Shown: positions 14,414 to 22,844, numbered from the stretch's first letter. The stretch is DNA of 23,014 bases from an uncultured Pelosinus sp. (GCA_900542835.1 UQPB01000047.1:1-23014); one strand, 5' to 3'. Notes: generated by a model from the sequence alone, not told the origin. Numbers and translations are program-made.

Positions 14414-16741
14414 ATGATTGATCAGCCGTTGCTTCGCCAATTCCGGTTATGGGCAGTTTTTGCGGTCGTTGTTCCCGGTTTACTGATAATGCTTGTGTAC
14501 AGTTTCGGACAGTTTGCAACCGCCAAGAAGGAGAAACTGGTTCTGCTCAGCCAGCGGACCGAGTTTCAGCAAAGGCTGATTGAGCGCTGGCTTGAGGAGC
14601 GTAAAAGCGATATCCGTTCGGTCAGCAGGCTGGTCTCATCCCGGACCGCCGACTGGGACGGGATGGAGAGAACGCTGCAATTGCTGCAAAAGGAATACCA
14701 GGAGTTTGATTCTCTGTCCTATGTTGACCACCAAGGCGTTTTCCGCGTTTCCACTTTGCGCAGCGGCATCCGGTTTCCATCGGCGGCTGCCCAGCCGTAC
14801 TTCGAGGCGGCCAAGGCCGGCAGGGAGTTTGTCTCCGATATCACTGTCGGCCGCAACAGCGGTTTGCCGCTGCTTAATTTTTCCGTTCCGGTTTATGACC
14901 GGGAGGCGCGGTTCAGCGGATTGATTCTAGGTTCGGTAAAAACGGCGGCGCTGGCGGCGCTGCTGCGCTCCGACTGGGGAGGGCAGAGCGGTGAAAGCCT
15001 GTTGATTAACCGTGACGGAATCCTGGTTGTCCGGCCGCCGGACGCAGTCAAGCTGTTGGACAACGGGCTGGCAAGCGGCGCCTTGCGAATGAAGCTGAAC
15101 CGGCCGGACGCTATTTTTGGCGCGGCTCATCTGGGGGAAAGCGGCAGCGGCGGTGGTGTCAACCACCGGGGTGACAGAGTGCTGGGAGCATACCGCTATT
15201 TGCCGGAGCAGGAATGGACGCTGATCGGCAGTGTGGAGGAACGCGAAGTTCTGCAGCCAATTTACCGGCAATTGCTGGTGCTGCTGGGCGTCAATCTGCT
15301 GCTGGTGCTGGCAATGCTGCCGTTGCTGAATTTACTGATCAGCCGGATCACGCAGCCGGTGGAGTGGCTGATCGGCCAGGCGCAGCTGGTCGCGGCGGGA
15401 AACTATCAAATGACGCTACCGTCTTACTTGCGGCAGATTCCCCGTGAATTAGCCAATTTATGCCTGGCGTTTGTTGCCATGAGCCAAAAGCTGCAGAGCA
15501 GCGTCAGGCTGGTCAGGGAACATGAAGCGCGGCTGGAGACAAAAGTGCAGGAGATCGAATCAGTTAATTCCTCTTTGCAGGCGGAAATCACCGAGCGGCA
15601 GGATATACAGGCGGCGCTGGAAGAATCCAACGCGATTCTGGAGATGCAGGTTGGCCGCCGTACCGGCCAGCTGCTGCAGCGTGAGCAATATTACCGTCGG
15701 CTGCTTGAAAATCTGCCGTACTGCATTGGCCGCTATAATCGCCGTTATGAGCGGATTTACGCCAATCAGGCTGCTTTGCTGGATGCTGCTATGCCGGAAA
15801 GCCTGGCAATTGACGCTTGCCGGGAGGCAGCCGGCCTGCCGGCAGACGTCTATCTGTCCTGGGCGGAGACGCTGTCGGCAGTTTTTGCTGCCGGCAAAGC
15901 CGCTCAGTTCGAAAGCCGGGGCGGCAGCAGCGACTGGAAGCGATTCTATGAAGTCTGTTTTATTCCGGAGCATAATCTGCGGCAGGAGGTGGTCAGTGTC
16001 CTGTGCGTAGCTGCCGATATTACTGAGAAGCGGCGCCTGGAAGCTGATATGGCGCGGCTGGGACTTTTGGATATTGTTGGCGAAATGGCTGTCGGCATCG
16101 GTCATGAGGTGCGCAATCCAATGACCATGGTAAGGGGATATCTGCAGCTGTTTGAGCAAAAGGAGCTGTTTGCTCCCTATCACAGCCAGATCCACGAGAT
16201 GATCGCTGAGGTGGATAAGGTTAACAGCATTATCGGCGATTTTCTGACTTTGGCCAAAAACAAAGCGGTGAAAATGCAGCGCGGCAGCCTTAACCGGCTG
16301 CTGGAAACGCTTTTTCCGCTGCTGGAGGCTGACGCCAGCCATCGCGGCCATGAGATCAGGCTGGAGCTGGGAGACATTCCTGCCAGTAATTTCGACGAGA
16401 CCGAAATCAGGCAGATGACGCTTAACCTGGTGCACAACGGTCTGGAGGCAATGAGCCGTGGCGGCGTTATCACGGTTAGCACCATGCGGGAAGGGGCGCA
16501 TATTGTTTTGTCCGTCAGCGACACCGGCGAAGGCATCCGGCCGGAAGTTCTGGATAAACTGGGAACGCCTTTTGTCACCAGCAAGGATTTAAAAACAGGG
16601 CTGGGCCTGCCGGTCTGTTTTCGTATTGCCCAGCGGCATCAAGCCTCAATTGATGTCGAAACCGGAGCGCAGGGAACGACGTTTCGCATTGCGTTTCCGG
16701 CTGCGGATGCAGCAGGGAAATCAAATGCTGATGTCAAATAA
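14414..16741 (+). CDS. Membrane PAS sensor histidine kinase, sporulation-kinase-like
   Basis: This is a 775-residue protein. TM1 is at about 12-32, and an extracytoplasmic dCache-like sensor runs from about 35 to 283. TM2 is at about 286-310, followed by a HAMP and coiled coil (about 310-420) and a PAS domain (about 425-545). The HisKA domain has phospho-His564 in GIGHEVRNPMTMVRGYLQLF. The HATPase domain has the N box NLVHNGLEAM, DTGEGI and GLGLPV. The H-box context resembles Bacillus KinA-E kinases that feed Spo0F/Spo0A. No response regulator is adjacent, as is typical for phosphorelay kinases, and the sigma-H-like promoter supports this. AAGGAG lies 8 bases before the ATG. The ligand is unknown; a sporulation role is inference. 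Confidence 0.85.
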   Translation: MIDQPLLRQFRLWAVFAVVVPGLLIMLVYSFGQFATAKKEKLVLLSQRTEFQQRLIERWLEERKSDIRSVSRLVSSRTADWDGMERTLQLLQKEYQEFDSLSYVDHQGVFRVSTLRSGIRFPSAAAQPYFEAAKAGREFVSDITVGRNSGLPLLNFSVPVYDREARFSGLILGSVKTAALAALLRSDWGGQSGESLLINRDGILVVRPPDAVKLLDNGLASGALRMKLNRPDAIFGAAHLGESGSGGGVNHRGDRVLGAYRYLPEQEWTLIGSVEEREVLQPIYRQLLVLLGVNLLLVLAMLPLLNLLISRITQPVEWLIGQAQLVAAGNYQMTLPSYLRQIPRELANLCLAFVAMSQKLQSSVRLVREHEARLETKVQEIESVNSSLQAEITERQDIQAALEESNAILEMQVGRRTGQLLQREQYYRRLLENLPYCIGRYNRRYERIYANQAALLDAAMPESLAIDACREAAGLPADVYLSWAETLSAVFAAGKAAQFESRGGSSDWKRFYEVCFIPEHNLRQEVVSVLCVAADITEKRRLEADMARLGLLDIVGEMAVGIGHEVRNPMTMVRGYLQLFEQKELFAPYHSQIHEMIAEVDKVNSIIGDFLTLAKNKAVKMQRGSLNRLLETLFPLLEADASHRGHEIRLELGDIPASNFDETEIRQMTLNLVHNGLEAMSRGGVITVSTMREGAHIVLSVSDTGEGIRPEVLDKLGTPFVTSKDLKTGLGLPVCFRIAQRHQASIDVETGAQGTTFRIAFPAADAAGKSNADVK

Positions 16742-16774
16742 TACCTGCAGGGACATCTGGAAGGAGGTTTTGTC

Positions 16775-17260
16775 ATGTATGAATCGGAAGTGATTAATCT
16801 GGTTAAATCCAAGACGGCTTTTATGGGAACGGTGGATGAGAACCGGCCCCGCGTCCGGCCAATGCGGCCATATATTGATGCTGACGGCCAAATCTGGCTG
16901 TTCAGCCGCTTTGATACGAAAAAAGTTTCGGAGCTGCAGCAGAATCCGCGCGTTGAACTGTGCTTTGTCGGCGACAACCAGGAGGTGCTGACGATTTATG
17001 GCCGGGTAAAGGATAGTACCAAGCCCGGCGATCCTGAGTTCCGGGTGCGGCGGGATCTGATGGCTGCCGATGTGCCGGATATGAAGCAGTACTTTGCTGC
17101 CGGCGATATTGACAGTATGGTTATTTACCGTCTGCGTGTCCACGAGATCCGCTACATGCGGGAAAACTGCGAGCTGACAACCCAGGTCAATCTGCCGATG
17201 GAACATGATCCGGAGGTAGAGCTGGCAATGTGTCAGGGCGGGTTTTGTCTGATCGAATAG
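16775..17260 (+). CDS. Pyridoxamine 5'-phosphate oxidase family (FMN-binding) protein
   Basis: This 161-residue split-barrel protein contains TAFMGTVDENRPRVRPMRPYIDADGQIWLFSRFDTKKVSEL (about 14-53), an NPRVELCFVG strand and an LTIYGRVKD strand. These are typical of general-stress-protein-26-like FMN binders. A C-terminal extension of about 30 residues holds two cysteines (NCELTTQV and AMCQGGFCL), giving CxxxxxC spacing near the end. AAGGAGG lies 7 bases before the ATG. It follows the kinase by 33 bases with no terminator between, so it may be co-transcribed. Its relation to the kinase is unknown, and the substrate cannot be predicted. Confidence 0.85.
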   Translation: MYESEVINLVKSKTAFMGTVDENRPRVRPMRPYIDADGQIWLFSRFDTKKVSELQQNPRVELCFVGDNQEVLTIYGRVKDSTKPGDPEFRVRRDLMAADVPDMKQYFAAGDIDSMVIYRLRVHEIRYMRENCELTTQVNLPMEHDPEVELAMCQGGFCLIE

Positions 17261-17302
17261 GCAGCGGCAGAAAGCGCCAGTAAGCATCCAACTGCGTTAT
17301 TG

Positions 17303-17365
17303 ACCCCGCCGGCCCTGGGGCAGCGTACTTCCCGTACGCGGCTGCAGGACCGGCGGGGTTGTTTT
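17303..17365 (+). terminator. Large structured terminator after the PPOX gene
   Basis: The outer stem ACCCCGCCGG/CCGGCGGGGT (17303-17312 with 17350-17359) is perfect and is followed by GTTGTTTT. An inner hairpin has GCAG/CTGC and GCGTAC/GTACGC arms. Confidence 0.8.
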
Positions 17366-17462
17366 GTCAGCCGCGTCCGGCGGGTACGACGGCGGCAATG
17401 CAGGAAAATGGCCGGAAAACGGGAATACTACTATAAACTATCGAGCGCAGGAGGAAAATGCA

Positions 17463-18497
17463 ATGGATTCGGTACTTGATTACCGCAGCGATACGGTGAC
17501 GCTGGCGACGCCCGCTATGCGCCAGGCGATGATGCAGGCCGAGGTGGGCGATGACATTCTTGGCGAGGATCCGACCGTTAAGCGGCTGGAGGCCGCGGGA
17601 GCGGCGCTGTTTGGCAAAGAAGCGGCACTGTTTGTCGTTTCCGGTACCATGGCTAATCAAATTGCGGTCATGGCCTTAACGGAACGGGGCCATGAAGTGC
17701 TTGTCGGCGAGGACTCACATATTTATAATCTGGAGGTAGGCGGGCTGGCGGCGCTTTCAGGGGTGCAGGCGCGGCCGCTGCGGGCGACAGAGGGGCGCTT
17801 TGATCCGCGCGTCCTGAAGGCGGCGGTGCGCCCGTCTGGCTTGCAGACCGCGGTGACGAAGCTGCTCTGCCTGGAAAATACATATGACCTCAACCGCGGC
17901 ATTCCGCTGCCGGCTGATTATATTGCCCAGGTAAGTGACCTGGCGCATGCTGCCGGGCTGATGGTATATCTCGATGGCGCCAGGATTTTTAATGCGGCGG
18001 CCGCGCTGGCTGCTGATGTAAGGAGCCTTTGCCAGCCGGTCGACGCTATGCAGGTGTGTCTGTCAAAAGGGCTGGCGGCGCCGGTGGGATCGCTGCTGCT
18101 GGGCAGTGGCGCATTCATCGCCAAAGCCCGCTGGCTGCGGCAGCGGCTGGGCGGCGGCATGCGGCAGGCCGGCCACATGGCAGCCGCATGCCTGGTCGCG
18201 CTTGAAACCATGCGCGACCGCCTGGGCGAGGATCACGACAATGCCCGGCTGCTGGCCGAGGGCCTGGCGGCCATCGATGAACGGCTGGTGGATTTAAGCC
18301 TGCCGATGACCAATGTTGTTCAGGTCGAGCTGGGACCGCTGGGTTTTGACAGCGGTCATGCGGCCCGGCTGCTGCTGGAGCGCGGCATCAAGGTAAAGCC
18401 AATCAGCCCTACTGCCTGCCGCATGATTACCCATTGGGGCATCAGCAGCAGTGACGTGGAAGCGACGCTGGCGACTATGCGTGGTCTGCTGGTATAA
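17463..18497 (+). CDS. ltaE: Low-specificity L-threonine aldolase
   Basis: This 344-residue fold-type I PLP enzyme starts with the family signature DYRSDTVTLATPAMRQAM and continues with EVGDDILGEDPTVKRLE. It has DSHIYNLEVGG, the PLP-aspartate in VYLDGARIFNAAAAL, and the Schiff-base lysine in CLSKGLAAPVGSLL. It cleaves L-threonine or allo-threonine to glycine and acetaldehyde. The frame is open for 33 more codons upstream, but AGGAGG at 17449-17454 and the family N-terminus set the start at 17463. It stands alone between two terminators; TATAAA near 17431 could be its -10, with a poor -35. The length and all key residues are normal. Confidence 0.93.
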   Translation: MDSVLDYRSDTVTLATPAMRQAMMQAEVGDDILGEDPTVKRLEAAGAALFGKEAALFVVSGTMANQIAVMALTERGHEVLVGEDSHIYNLEVGGLAALSGVQARPLRATEGRFDPRVLKAAVRPSGLQTAVTKLLCLENTYDLNRGIPLPADYIAQVSDLAHAAGLMVYLDGARIFNAAAALAADVRSLCQPVDAMQVCLSKGLAAPVGSLLLGSGAFIAKARWLRQRLGGGMRQAGHMAAACLVALETMRDRLGEDHDNARLLAEGLAAIDERLVDLSLPMTNVVQVELGPLGFDSGHAARLLLERGIKVKPISPTACRMITHWGISSSDVEATLATMRGLLV

Positions 18498-18512
18498 GCG
18501 GGAATTGATAAA

Positions 18513-18549
18513 ACGCCCTTTGCACCTGCCGCGGCGGTGCAAAGGGCGT
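18513..18549. terminator. Bidirectional terminator between ltaE and the TauE-like gene
   Basis: A perfect 14-bp stem (18513-18526 with 18536-18549) has a 9-base GC loop. The T-run lies on the minus-strand side (complement of TAAAA at 18509-18513), so it serves the TauE-like gene best and is shared with ltaE. Confidence 0.8.
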
Positions 18550-18557
18550 AGCTGCAA

Positions 18558-19313
18558 TTAATGGCCGGCTTGAAAGGCGTGCTGCAAGCCGTTGTAGACG
18601 GTTATCATTCCGCTGACCGAAATTACACTGATGGCCAGCTTGCGGAAAAGCGGCGGGTCGAGACGGCAGAACAGCTTTTCGCCCAGCCATACGCCAAAAG
18701 CAACCGCCGGAATACTGATCAGCACCGGCAGCAGCAGCGCCTCCGGCCGCAGTGTGCCGAAACTATAGGATAACAGAAGTGTAGCCAGATTGCCGAGCAG
18801 GAAATAGCGGGTAAGATTGGCGCGAAGAAGGTCTTTTTCGGCGTTTTCATTTAGATAATACAGGACCAGCGGCGGTCCGCTAAGACTGGTGGTTGCGCCA
18901 AGAAAGCCGCTGAGCATCCCGACTGCGCTTTCAGCCAGCCGCGGCCGCTGTATCCGAACCCGGCAGTTGGCGCACATAGCTGCGGTAGTGGTCAGCAGAA
19001 TAATGCCGATAAACGCCCGTAGCGCATCAACGCCGATGGCGCTGATCAGATAGGCGCCGGGGAGCGCGCCGAGAAGGCTGGCCAGAAACAAGGGGGCAAT
19101 GTCGGTAAACCGGCCCTGGATTTTGGCGCCGGCCAGCAGCATGATTTTTGTAATGGCACCGGTTGCCAGGACAAGCATGACCGCCTCTTTCGGATCCATA
19201 AACAGCGCCAGCAGCGGAGCCGCTGCCAGCGCGTAGCCAAAACCGGTTACGGTTTGCAGAAAACTGGAGAATGCCGTTGTAACAAACACGAAAAGCAGCG
19301 TGGACGCAACCAT
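18558..19313 (-). CDS. Sulfite exporter TauE/SafE-family membrane permease
   Basis: This 251-residue protein is very hydrophobic, with about eight membrane segments in two repeats. Each repeat opens with a TauE/SafE motif: TGFGYALAAAPLLALFMDP (about 23-41) and GMLSGFLGATTSLSGPPLVLYY (about 132-153). Family members export sulfite, sulfoacetate or other small anions, and the substrate here is unknown. AAGGAG lies 8 bases before the ATG, and a good promoter lies just upstream. It is divergent from the zinc-uptake operon, with about 220 bases between the start codons, and convergent with ltaE. No sulfur-metabolism gene is nearby to hint at the substrate. Confidence 0.85.
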   Translation of the reverse strand: MVASTLLFVFVTTAFSSFLQTVTGFGYALAAAPLLALFMDPKEAVMLVLATGAITKIMLLAGAKIQGRFTDIAPLFLASLLGALPGAYLISAIGVDALRAFIGIILLTTTAAMCANCRVRIQRPRLAESAVGMLSGFLGATTSLSGPPLVLYYLNENAEKDLLRANLTRYFLLGNLATLLLSYSFGTLRPEALLLPVLISIPAVAFGVWLGEKLFCRLDPPLFRKLAISVISVSGMITVYNGLQHAFQAGH

Positions 19314-19334
19314 TATCAGCTCTCCTTTTCATAT

Positions 19335-19363
19335 AGTATACACTGCTTGCCGGATCGCGGCAA
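19335..19363 (-). promoter_or_regulatory. Promoter of the TauE-like gene
   Basis: On the minus strand TTGCCG (complement of 19358-19363) and TATACT (complement of 19335-19340) are 17 bases apart. The start codon is about 22 bases beyond the -10 box. Confidence 0.65.
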
Positions 19364-19472
19364 GAAATACGCTCAACCGGTTGCCCGCTGTGTTCGAGAC
19401 CGCTCATTTCCTGCTGCTGCAGGTCTGGTGGCCTATAGGTTGACCGCCGGGCTGTTTTTGCATAATTGTAAT

Positions 19473-19501
19473 TTGACAGGGAGACCCTAACAGCATATGA
19501 T
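19473..19501 (+). promoter_or_regulatory. Sigma-A promoter of the znu operon
   Basis: TTGACA at 19473-19478 and TATGAT at 19496-19501 have a 17-base spacer. The Zur-type box starts 3 bases after the -10. Confidence 0.85.
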
Positions 19502-19503
19502 AA

Positions 19504-19518
19504 TAGTAATGATTACTA
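19504..19518. promoter_or_regulatory. Zur-type operator, perfect 7-1-7 palindrome
   Basis: TAGTAAT-G-ATTACTA is a perfect 15-bp palindrome of Fur-family 7-1-7 form. It is close to the Bacillus Zur core TCGTAAT-N-ATTACGA, with one change per arm. It covers the expected transcription start of znuA, so zinc-loaded Zur, encoded by the last gene of the operon, would block transcription. Confidence 0.8.
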
Positions 19519-19534
19519 ATAAGAGGTGTTTGAT

Positions 19535-20485
19535 TTGTTGTTAACGCGGTTTCTCCCTGTTTTATTATGTACAGCCCTGATTCTCAGCGGCTGCTTTTCC
19601 CGTCCGGCGGTTGAATCCCGTGATTCTTCCCGGCCGGTTGTCGCCGTTTCCATTGTGCCCCAGGCATCCTGGGTGAAGGCTATTGCCGGTGATTTGGTTG
19701 ATGTGGTGACCGTTATTCCGCCGGGCCAGAGCGCGGAAACCTATTCGCCGACGCCGCAGCAGATGGCACAATTCAGCAAGGCGGCTCTTTACTTTACACT
19801 GCGGGTTCCGGCCGAGGAGGCCGCTATCCTCCCCAAAGTGCCTGATCTAAATGCCAAAATGCGAATTATCGATTTGGCCGCTGCCGTCAAAGCCGTGTAC
19901 CCCGAACGCAAGCTGGAGGCGCATAGCCACGCCCACGGCGAGGCGCATGACGAACATGAGCACGATGAGGATGACGAGCACGAACATGAGGGCGGTATAG
20001 AGCGCGATCCGCACATCTGGCTGTCGCCGAAGCGGGCGATGGTGATCGTAAAAACTACCGCCGCCGAACTGGCTGCGTTTGATCCGGCAAATAAAGCGGT
20101 TTATGAACAGAACGCCCAGGCCTATTTGGATCGCCTAAGCCAGCTGGACGCAACGATACAGGCTTTGCTAAAGGACAGCAAAAACAAGCGGTTTTTGATT
20201 TATCATCCGGCACTAGGGTATTTTGCCGACGACTACGGCCTGACGATGACAGCCCTGGAAGCCGGCGGTAAGGACGCTACGCCGCAGGCATTGCAGCAAG
20301 CAATTGAACTTGCCAAGCGGGAAAACAATAAAGTCGTTTTATATGAGGAAGAAATGGACAGCCGTCAGGCGAAGACGTTTGCTGCGGAAATTGGCGGTGT
20401 CGCCCAAAAAATTTCGCCGTTTGCATCTAATTACATTGAGGCAATGGAGCAGATTGCCAGCCTGATTGCGAAAGAGGCCAGATAA
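19535..20485 (+). CDS. znuA: Zinc ABC transporter substrate-binding lipoprotein
   Basis: This 316-residue cluster A-I (TroA/ZnuA) binding protein starts with a lipoprotein signal MLLTRFLPVLLCTALILSGC, with Cys20 as the lipidation site. A very His/Asp/Glu-rich loop at about 129-151 (HSHAHGEAHDEHEHDED...) is typical of zinc rather than manganese binders. DPHIWLSPK supplies another metal histidine, followed by YHPALGYFADDYGL and EEEMDSRQAK. It captures Zn outside the membrane for ZnuB. An upstream GTG at 19526 overlaps the AAGAGG ribosome binding site itself. TTG at 19535, 8 bases after it, is therefore the more likely start and gives a proper signal peptide. It is the first gene of the Zur-controlled operon. 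Confidence 0.92.
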   Translation: MLLTRFLPVLLCTALILSGCFSRPAVESRDSSRPVVAVSIVPQASWVKAIAGDLVDVVTVIPPGQSAETYSPTPQQMAQFSKAALYFTLRVPAEEAAILPKVPDLNAKMRIIDLAAAVKAVYPERKLEAHSHAHGEAHDEHEHDEDDEHEHEGGIERDPHIWLSPKRAMVIVKTTAAELAAFDPANKAVYEQNAQAYLDRLSQLDATIQALLKDSKNKRFLIYHPALGYFADDYGLTMTALEAGGKDATPQALQQAIELAKRENNKVVLYEEEMDSRQAKTFAAEIGGVAQKISPFASNYIEAMEQIASLIAKEAR

Positions 20486-21250
20486 ATGAATGCGATTGAA
20501 TGCAAGCAGGTCAGTGTCTGGTATGATGATGTCTGTGCCCTGGATGCCGTATCGCTGACAGTGCCGGAAGGGGATTTCCTCGGTATTATCGGCCCCAACG
20601 GCGGTGGCAAAAGCACCTTGCTGAAGACGCTTCTTGGCCTGCTGGAGCCGGCCAGCGGCAGCATTGCCATCTTTGGCAAAAAACCGGCCGAGGCCAGCCG
20701 CTTGATTGGCTATGTACCGCAGTTTTCCCGCTTTGACCGCCGTTTTCCCGCCAGTGTCATGGATGTGGCGCTGATGGGACGGCTGCCGGCGCGGCTGACA
20801 GCCTTTTTTTCCTACAGCCGCCACGACAGGCAATATGTGGAGACGCTGCTGGAGCAGCTGGAAATCGCTGATTTGAAAGACAGGCAGATCGGCCGGCTGT
20901 CAGGCGGTCAGCTGCAGCGTGTGCTGATTGCCAGGGCGCTGGCGGCCGAACCCCGGCTGCTGCTGCTGGATGAGCCGACGGCCAGTGTCGACACCCGTTC
21001 CAAAGAGCAGATTTATCAGCTGCTCAAGGAACTGAACCGGCACTTAACGGTTGTCATTGTTACACACGACGTGGGGGTGATTTCCTCCCATATCCGCACT
21101 GTCGCCTGCCTGAACCAGCAGCTGCATTATCATGGCGAGCCGGAATTGACCGGCGGTTTGGTGGAACAGGTATTTGGCTGCCCGGTTGATCTGCTTGCGC
21201 ATGGCGCACCGCACCGGGTTTTAAAAGAACATGGAGAGGGTATTGCTTGA
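20486..21250 (+). CDS. znuC: Zinc ABC transporter ATP-binding protein
   Basis: This 254-residue ABC ATPase has Walker A GPNGGGKST at 36-44, a Q-loop in GYVPQFSRFD, the signature LSGGQLQRV from 138, Walker B LLLLDEPTASVD near 161-172, and the switch His in VIVTHDVG. The FDRRFPASVMDVALMG segment after the Q-loop is typical of the zinc/manganese importer ATPases. It energises uptake through ZnuB. Its ATG directly follows the znuA stop codon, with AAAGAGG in the znuA 3' end as ribosome binding site, so the two are tightly coupled. Confidence 0.95.
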   Translation: MNAIECKQVSVWYDDVCALDAVSLTVPEGDFLGIIGPNGGGKSTLLKTLLGLLEPASGSIAIFGKKPAEASRLIGYVPQFSRFDRRFPASVMDVALMGRLPARLTAFFSYSRHDRQYVETLLEQLEIADLKDRQIGRLSGGQLQRVLIARALAAEPRLLLLDEPTASVDTRSKEQIYQLLKELNRHLTVVIVTHDVGVISSHIRTVACLNQQLHYHGEPELTGGLVEQVFGCPVDLLAHGAPHRVLKEHGEGIA

Positions 21251-22086
21251 TGCTGGAAGGATTATTTCAATATGCTTTTTTGCAGCATGCTGTAATCAGT
21301 GCCGTTTTAGCCAGTATTGTCTGTGGCGTAATGGGCGCGATTATCAGTGAGAAAAAACTGGTTATGATGAGCGGCGGCATTGCCCATACTGCTTTTGGCG
21401 GCATCGGCCTCGGGCATTTCCTGAAGATTGAGCCGATAATCGGCGCCCTGGCATTTGCGGTCTGCGCGGCGCTTGGCATAGCCAGGATTGAACGCAGCAC
21501 CAGCACCGACTCCGATTTGCTGATCGGCATGTTCTGGTCGCTGGGGATGGCGATCGGCATTCTGTTTATTTCGCTTACGCCCGGCTATCCGCCTGATATG
21601 TCGTCGTACCTGTTTGGCGATATCCTTACCGTATCCCGGCTGGACATACAGATGATGCTGGTCCTGGACGTTTTGATCGTACTGGCGGTCTGGGCTTATT
21701 TCCCGCTGTTAAAAGCTTTTTTGTTTGATGCGGAGTTTGCCAGGGTGTTAGGTTTGAATACCCGCCTGCTGGAGAACCTGCTCTATGTCCTGATCGCGCT
21801 GACTATTGTCATCCTGATTCGGGTTGTCGGCATTATCCTGGTCATCGCGCTCCTGACGATACCGCCGGCGATTGCCAAGCAGTTCAGCTATGATCTGAAA
21901 ACAATTATGCTGCTGTCGGTAGGGTTCGGTATCGTCTTTTGCCTGTCAGGGTTGTGGCTGTCGTATGAATTGCACTTGTCGTCCGGTGCGGCAATTATTA
22001 TGCTTGCGGCTGCCGGTTATGGACTTGCTTCTTGCCGGCGCTCCTGGCTGCGGCGCAGGAGTGCCGCAGCCGCCAAGGCGGCATAG
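21250..22086 (+). CDS. znuB: Zinc ABC transporter permease
   Basis: This 278-residue ABC-3 family permease has about eight to nine membrane segments, and SGGIAHTAFGGIGLGHFL near 40-57 is the conserved family loop. The central SYLFGDILTVSRLD and the later GIILVIALLTIPPAIAKQF segments are also hallmark. It forms the zinc channel with ZnuA and ZnuC. Its ATG overlaps the znuC stop codon as ATGA; a TTG codon immediately before is an alternative start. The C-terminus is basic (SCRRSWLRRRSAAAAKAA) and cytoplasmic. Confidence 0.93.
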   Translation: MLEGLFQYAFLQHAVISAVLASIVCGVMGAIISEKKLVMMSGGIAHTAFGGIGLGHFLKIEPIIGALAFAVCAALGIARIERSTSTDSDLLIGMFWSLGMAIGILFISLTPGYPPDMSSYLFGDILTVSRLDIQMMLVLDVLIVLAVWAYFPLLKAFLFDAEFARVLGLNTRLLENLLYVLIALTIVILIRVVGIILVIALLTIPPAIAKQFSYDLKTIMLLSVGFGIVFCLSGLWLSYELHLSSGAAIIMLAAAGYGLASCRRSWLRRRSAAAAKAA

Positions 22087-22141
22087 GTAACGGCTGGGGC
22101 ACCCTGCCCGGTGTGTGCATCCGGGGAAAGGAGGAATGGAT

Positions 22142-22546
22142 ATGGAGACATCGCCGAAACCCTGTCAGGTCCGAGTGACCAAGCAGCGTCAGGCGATTCT
22201 GCGGGTAATCAGCGACAGCAGGGGGCATTTGACCGCTGATGATATATTTCAGGAGGTGCGCAGGCTTCAGCCTAATATCAGCCTTGGCACGATTTATCGT
22301 AATCTTGAGCTGTTGACGCAGGCGGGCGATTTGGCCAAATCGGTTTTTTCCGATGGCAAGGCGCGGTTTGAGTTTGCCGGCGGGCATCATCATCATCTGA
22401 TTTGCCTTGGCTGCGGCTGCGCTGTCGATATTCCGGTCTGTCCTGTCGGCAGCGAGGTTACTGAGTTTATCGCCCGCCAGAACTTCCAGGCCTGTCACCA
22501 CCATTTCGAAATCTATGGCTACTGCGCCCTTTGCGCGCCGGTTTGA
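22142..22546 (+). CDS. zur: Fur-family regulator, probable Zur
   Basis: This 134-residue Fur-family protein has an N-terminal winged helix (KQRQAILRVISDSRGHLTADDIFQEVRRLQPNISLGTIYRNLELL). The metal site contains GGHHHHLICLGCG, and a second CxxC near the C-terminus (CALCAPV) pairs with the first to hold structural zinc. Zur is favoured over Fur or PerR because the gene follows znuACB by 55 bases in the same direction and a Zur-type box controls the operon. The frame is open upstream to a GTG at 22115 and an ATG at 22136. AAGGAGG at 22128-22134 is 7 bases before ATG 22142 and decides the start. The specific metal is inferred from context. Confidence 0.88.
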   Translation: METSPKPCQVRVTKQRQAILRVISDSRGHLTADDIFQEVRRLQPNISLGTIYRNLELLTQAGDLAKSVFSDGKARFEFAGGHHHHLICLGCGCAVDIPVCPVGSEVTEFIARQNFQACHHHFEIYGYCALCAPV

Positions 22547-22572
22547 CAGCCAGAGAGGCTGAAGAACGCAGG

Positions 22573-22684
22573 ACGATTCAACAGAGACGGGCAAGGCAGC
22601 GAGCTTCCGCTGTGAGGCAGGAAAAGATAAAGTAAAAAACGATTCCACGAAGTACACGGAGGATACAGAGGGCACAGAGGGGGC
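22573..22684 (+). repeat. Dispersed intergenic repeat, right copy
   Basis: This is the partner of 181-299 in opposite orientation. Its 3' part has three near-identical 9-nt units, GTACACGGA, GGATACAGA and GGGCACAGA, after ACGATTCCACGAA. It begins 27 bases after the zur stop codon. No terminator with a T-run is seen for zur; a short CAGCC/GGCTG hairpin at 22547-22561 is the only structure. Confidence 0.7.
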
Positions 22685-22844
22685 AACGGGAAGTTTAAAT
22701 TGCAGTTGACTTGATTAGACAGGCTCCCCGCTGTCGCACCAGGTGTCCGGACAAATCCGGGCTTCTCTATGCATGGTTGGCCGCTGTTTTTTTGTTGCCT
22801 TTTACATTTTCTCTGCCGGTTAGATCTTTTCAGGAGCGGAGTCC

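Noticed and set aside
15560..16501. Long open frame (313 codons) opposite the sensor kinase
   Set aside because: It is antisense to the PAS and HisKA coding region, with no ribosome binding site or domain.
19526..19534. GTG at 19526 as znuA start
   Set aside because: The codon overlaps the AAGAGG ribosome binding site; TTG at 19535 has correct spacing and gives a proper lipoprotein signal peptide.
22651..22680. Short periodic units as a CRISPR array
   Set aside because: The units are 9 nt, imperfect and without spacers of constant length; no cas genes are present.
181..22684. Inverted end copies as the termini of one large transposon
   Set aside because: The copies are only about 70% similar and contain no transposase. 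The DNA between them is ordinary chromosomal housekeeping genes, and a third copy lies inside.
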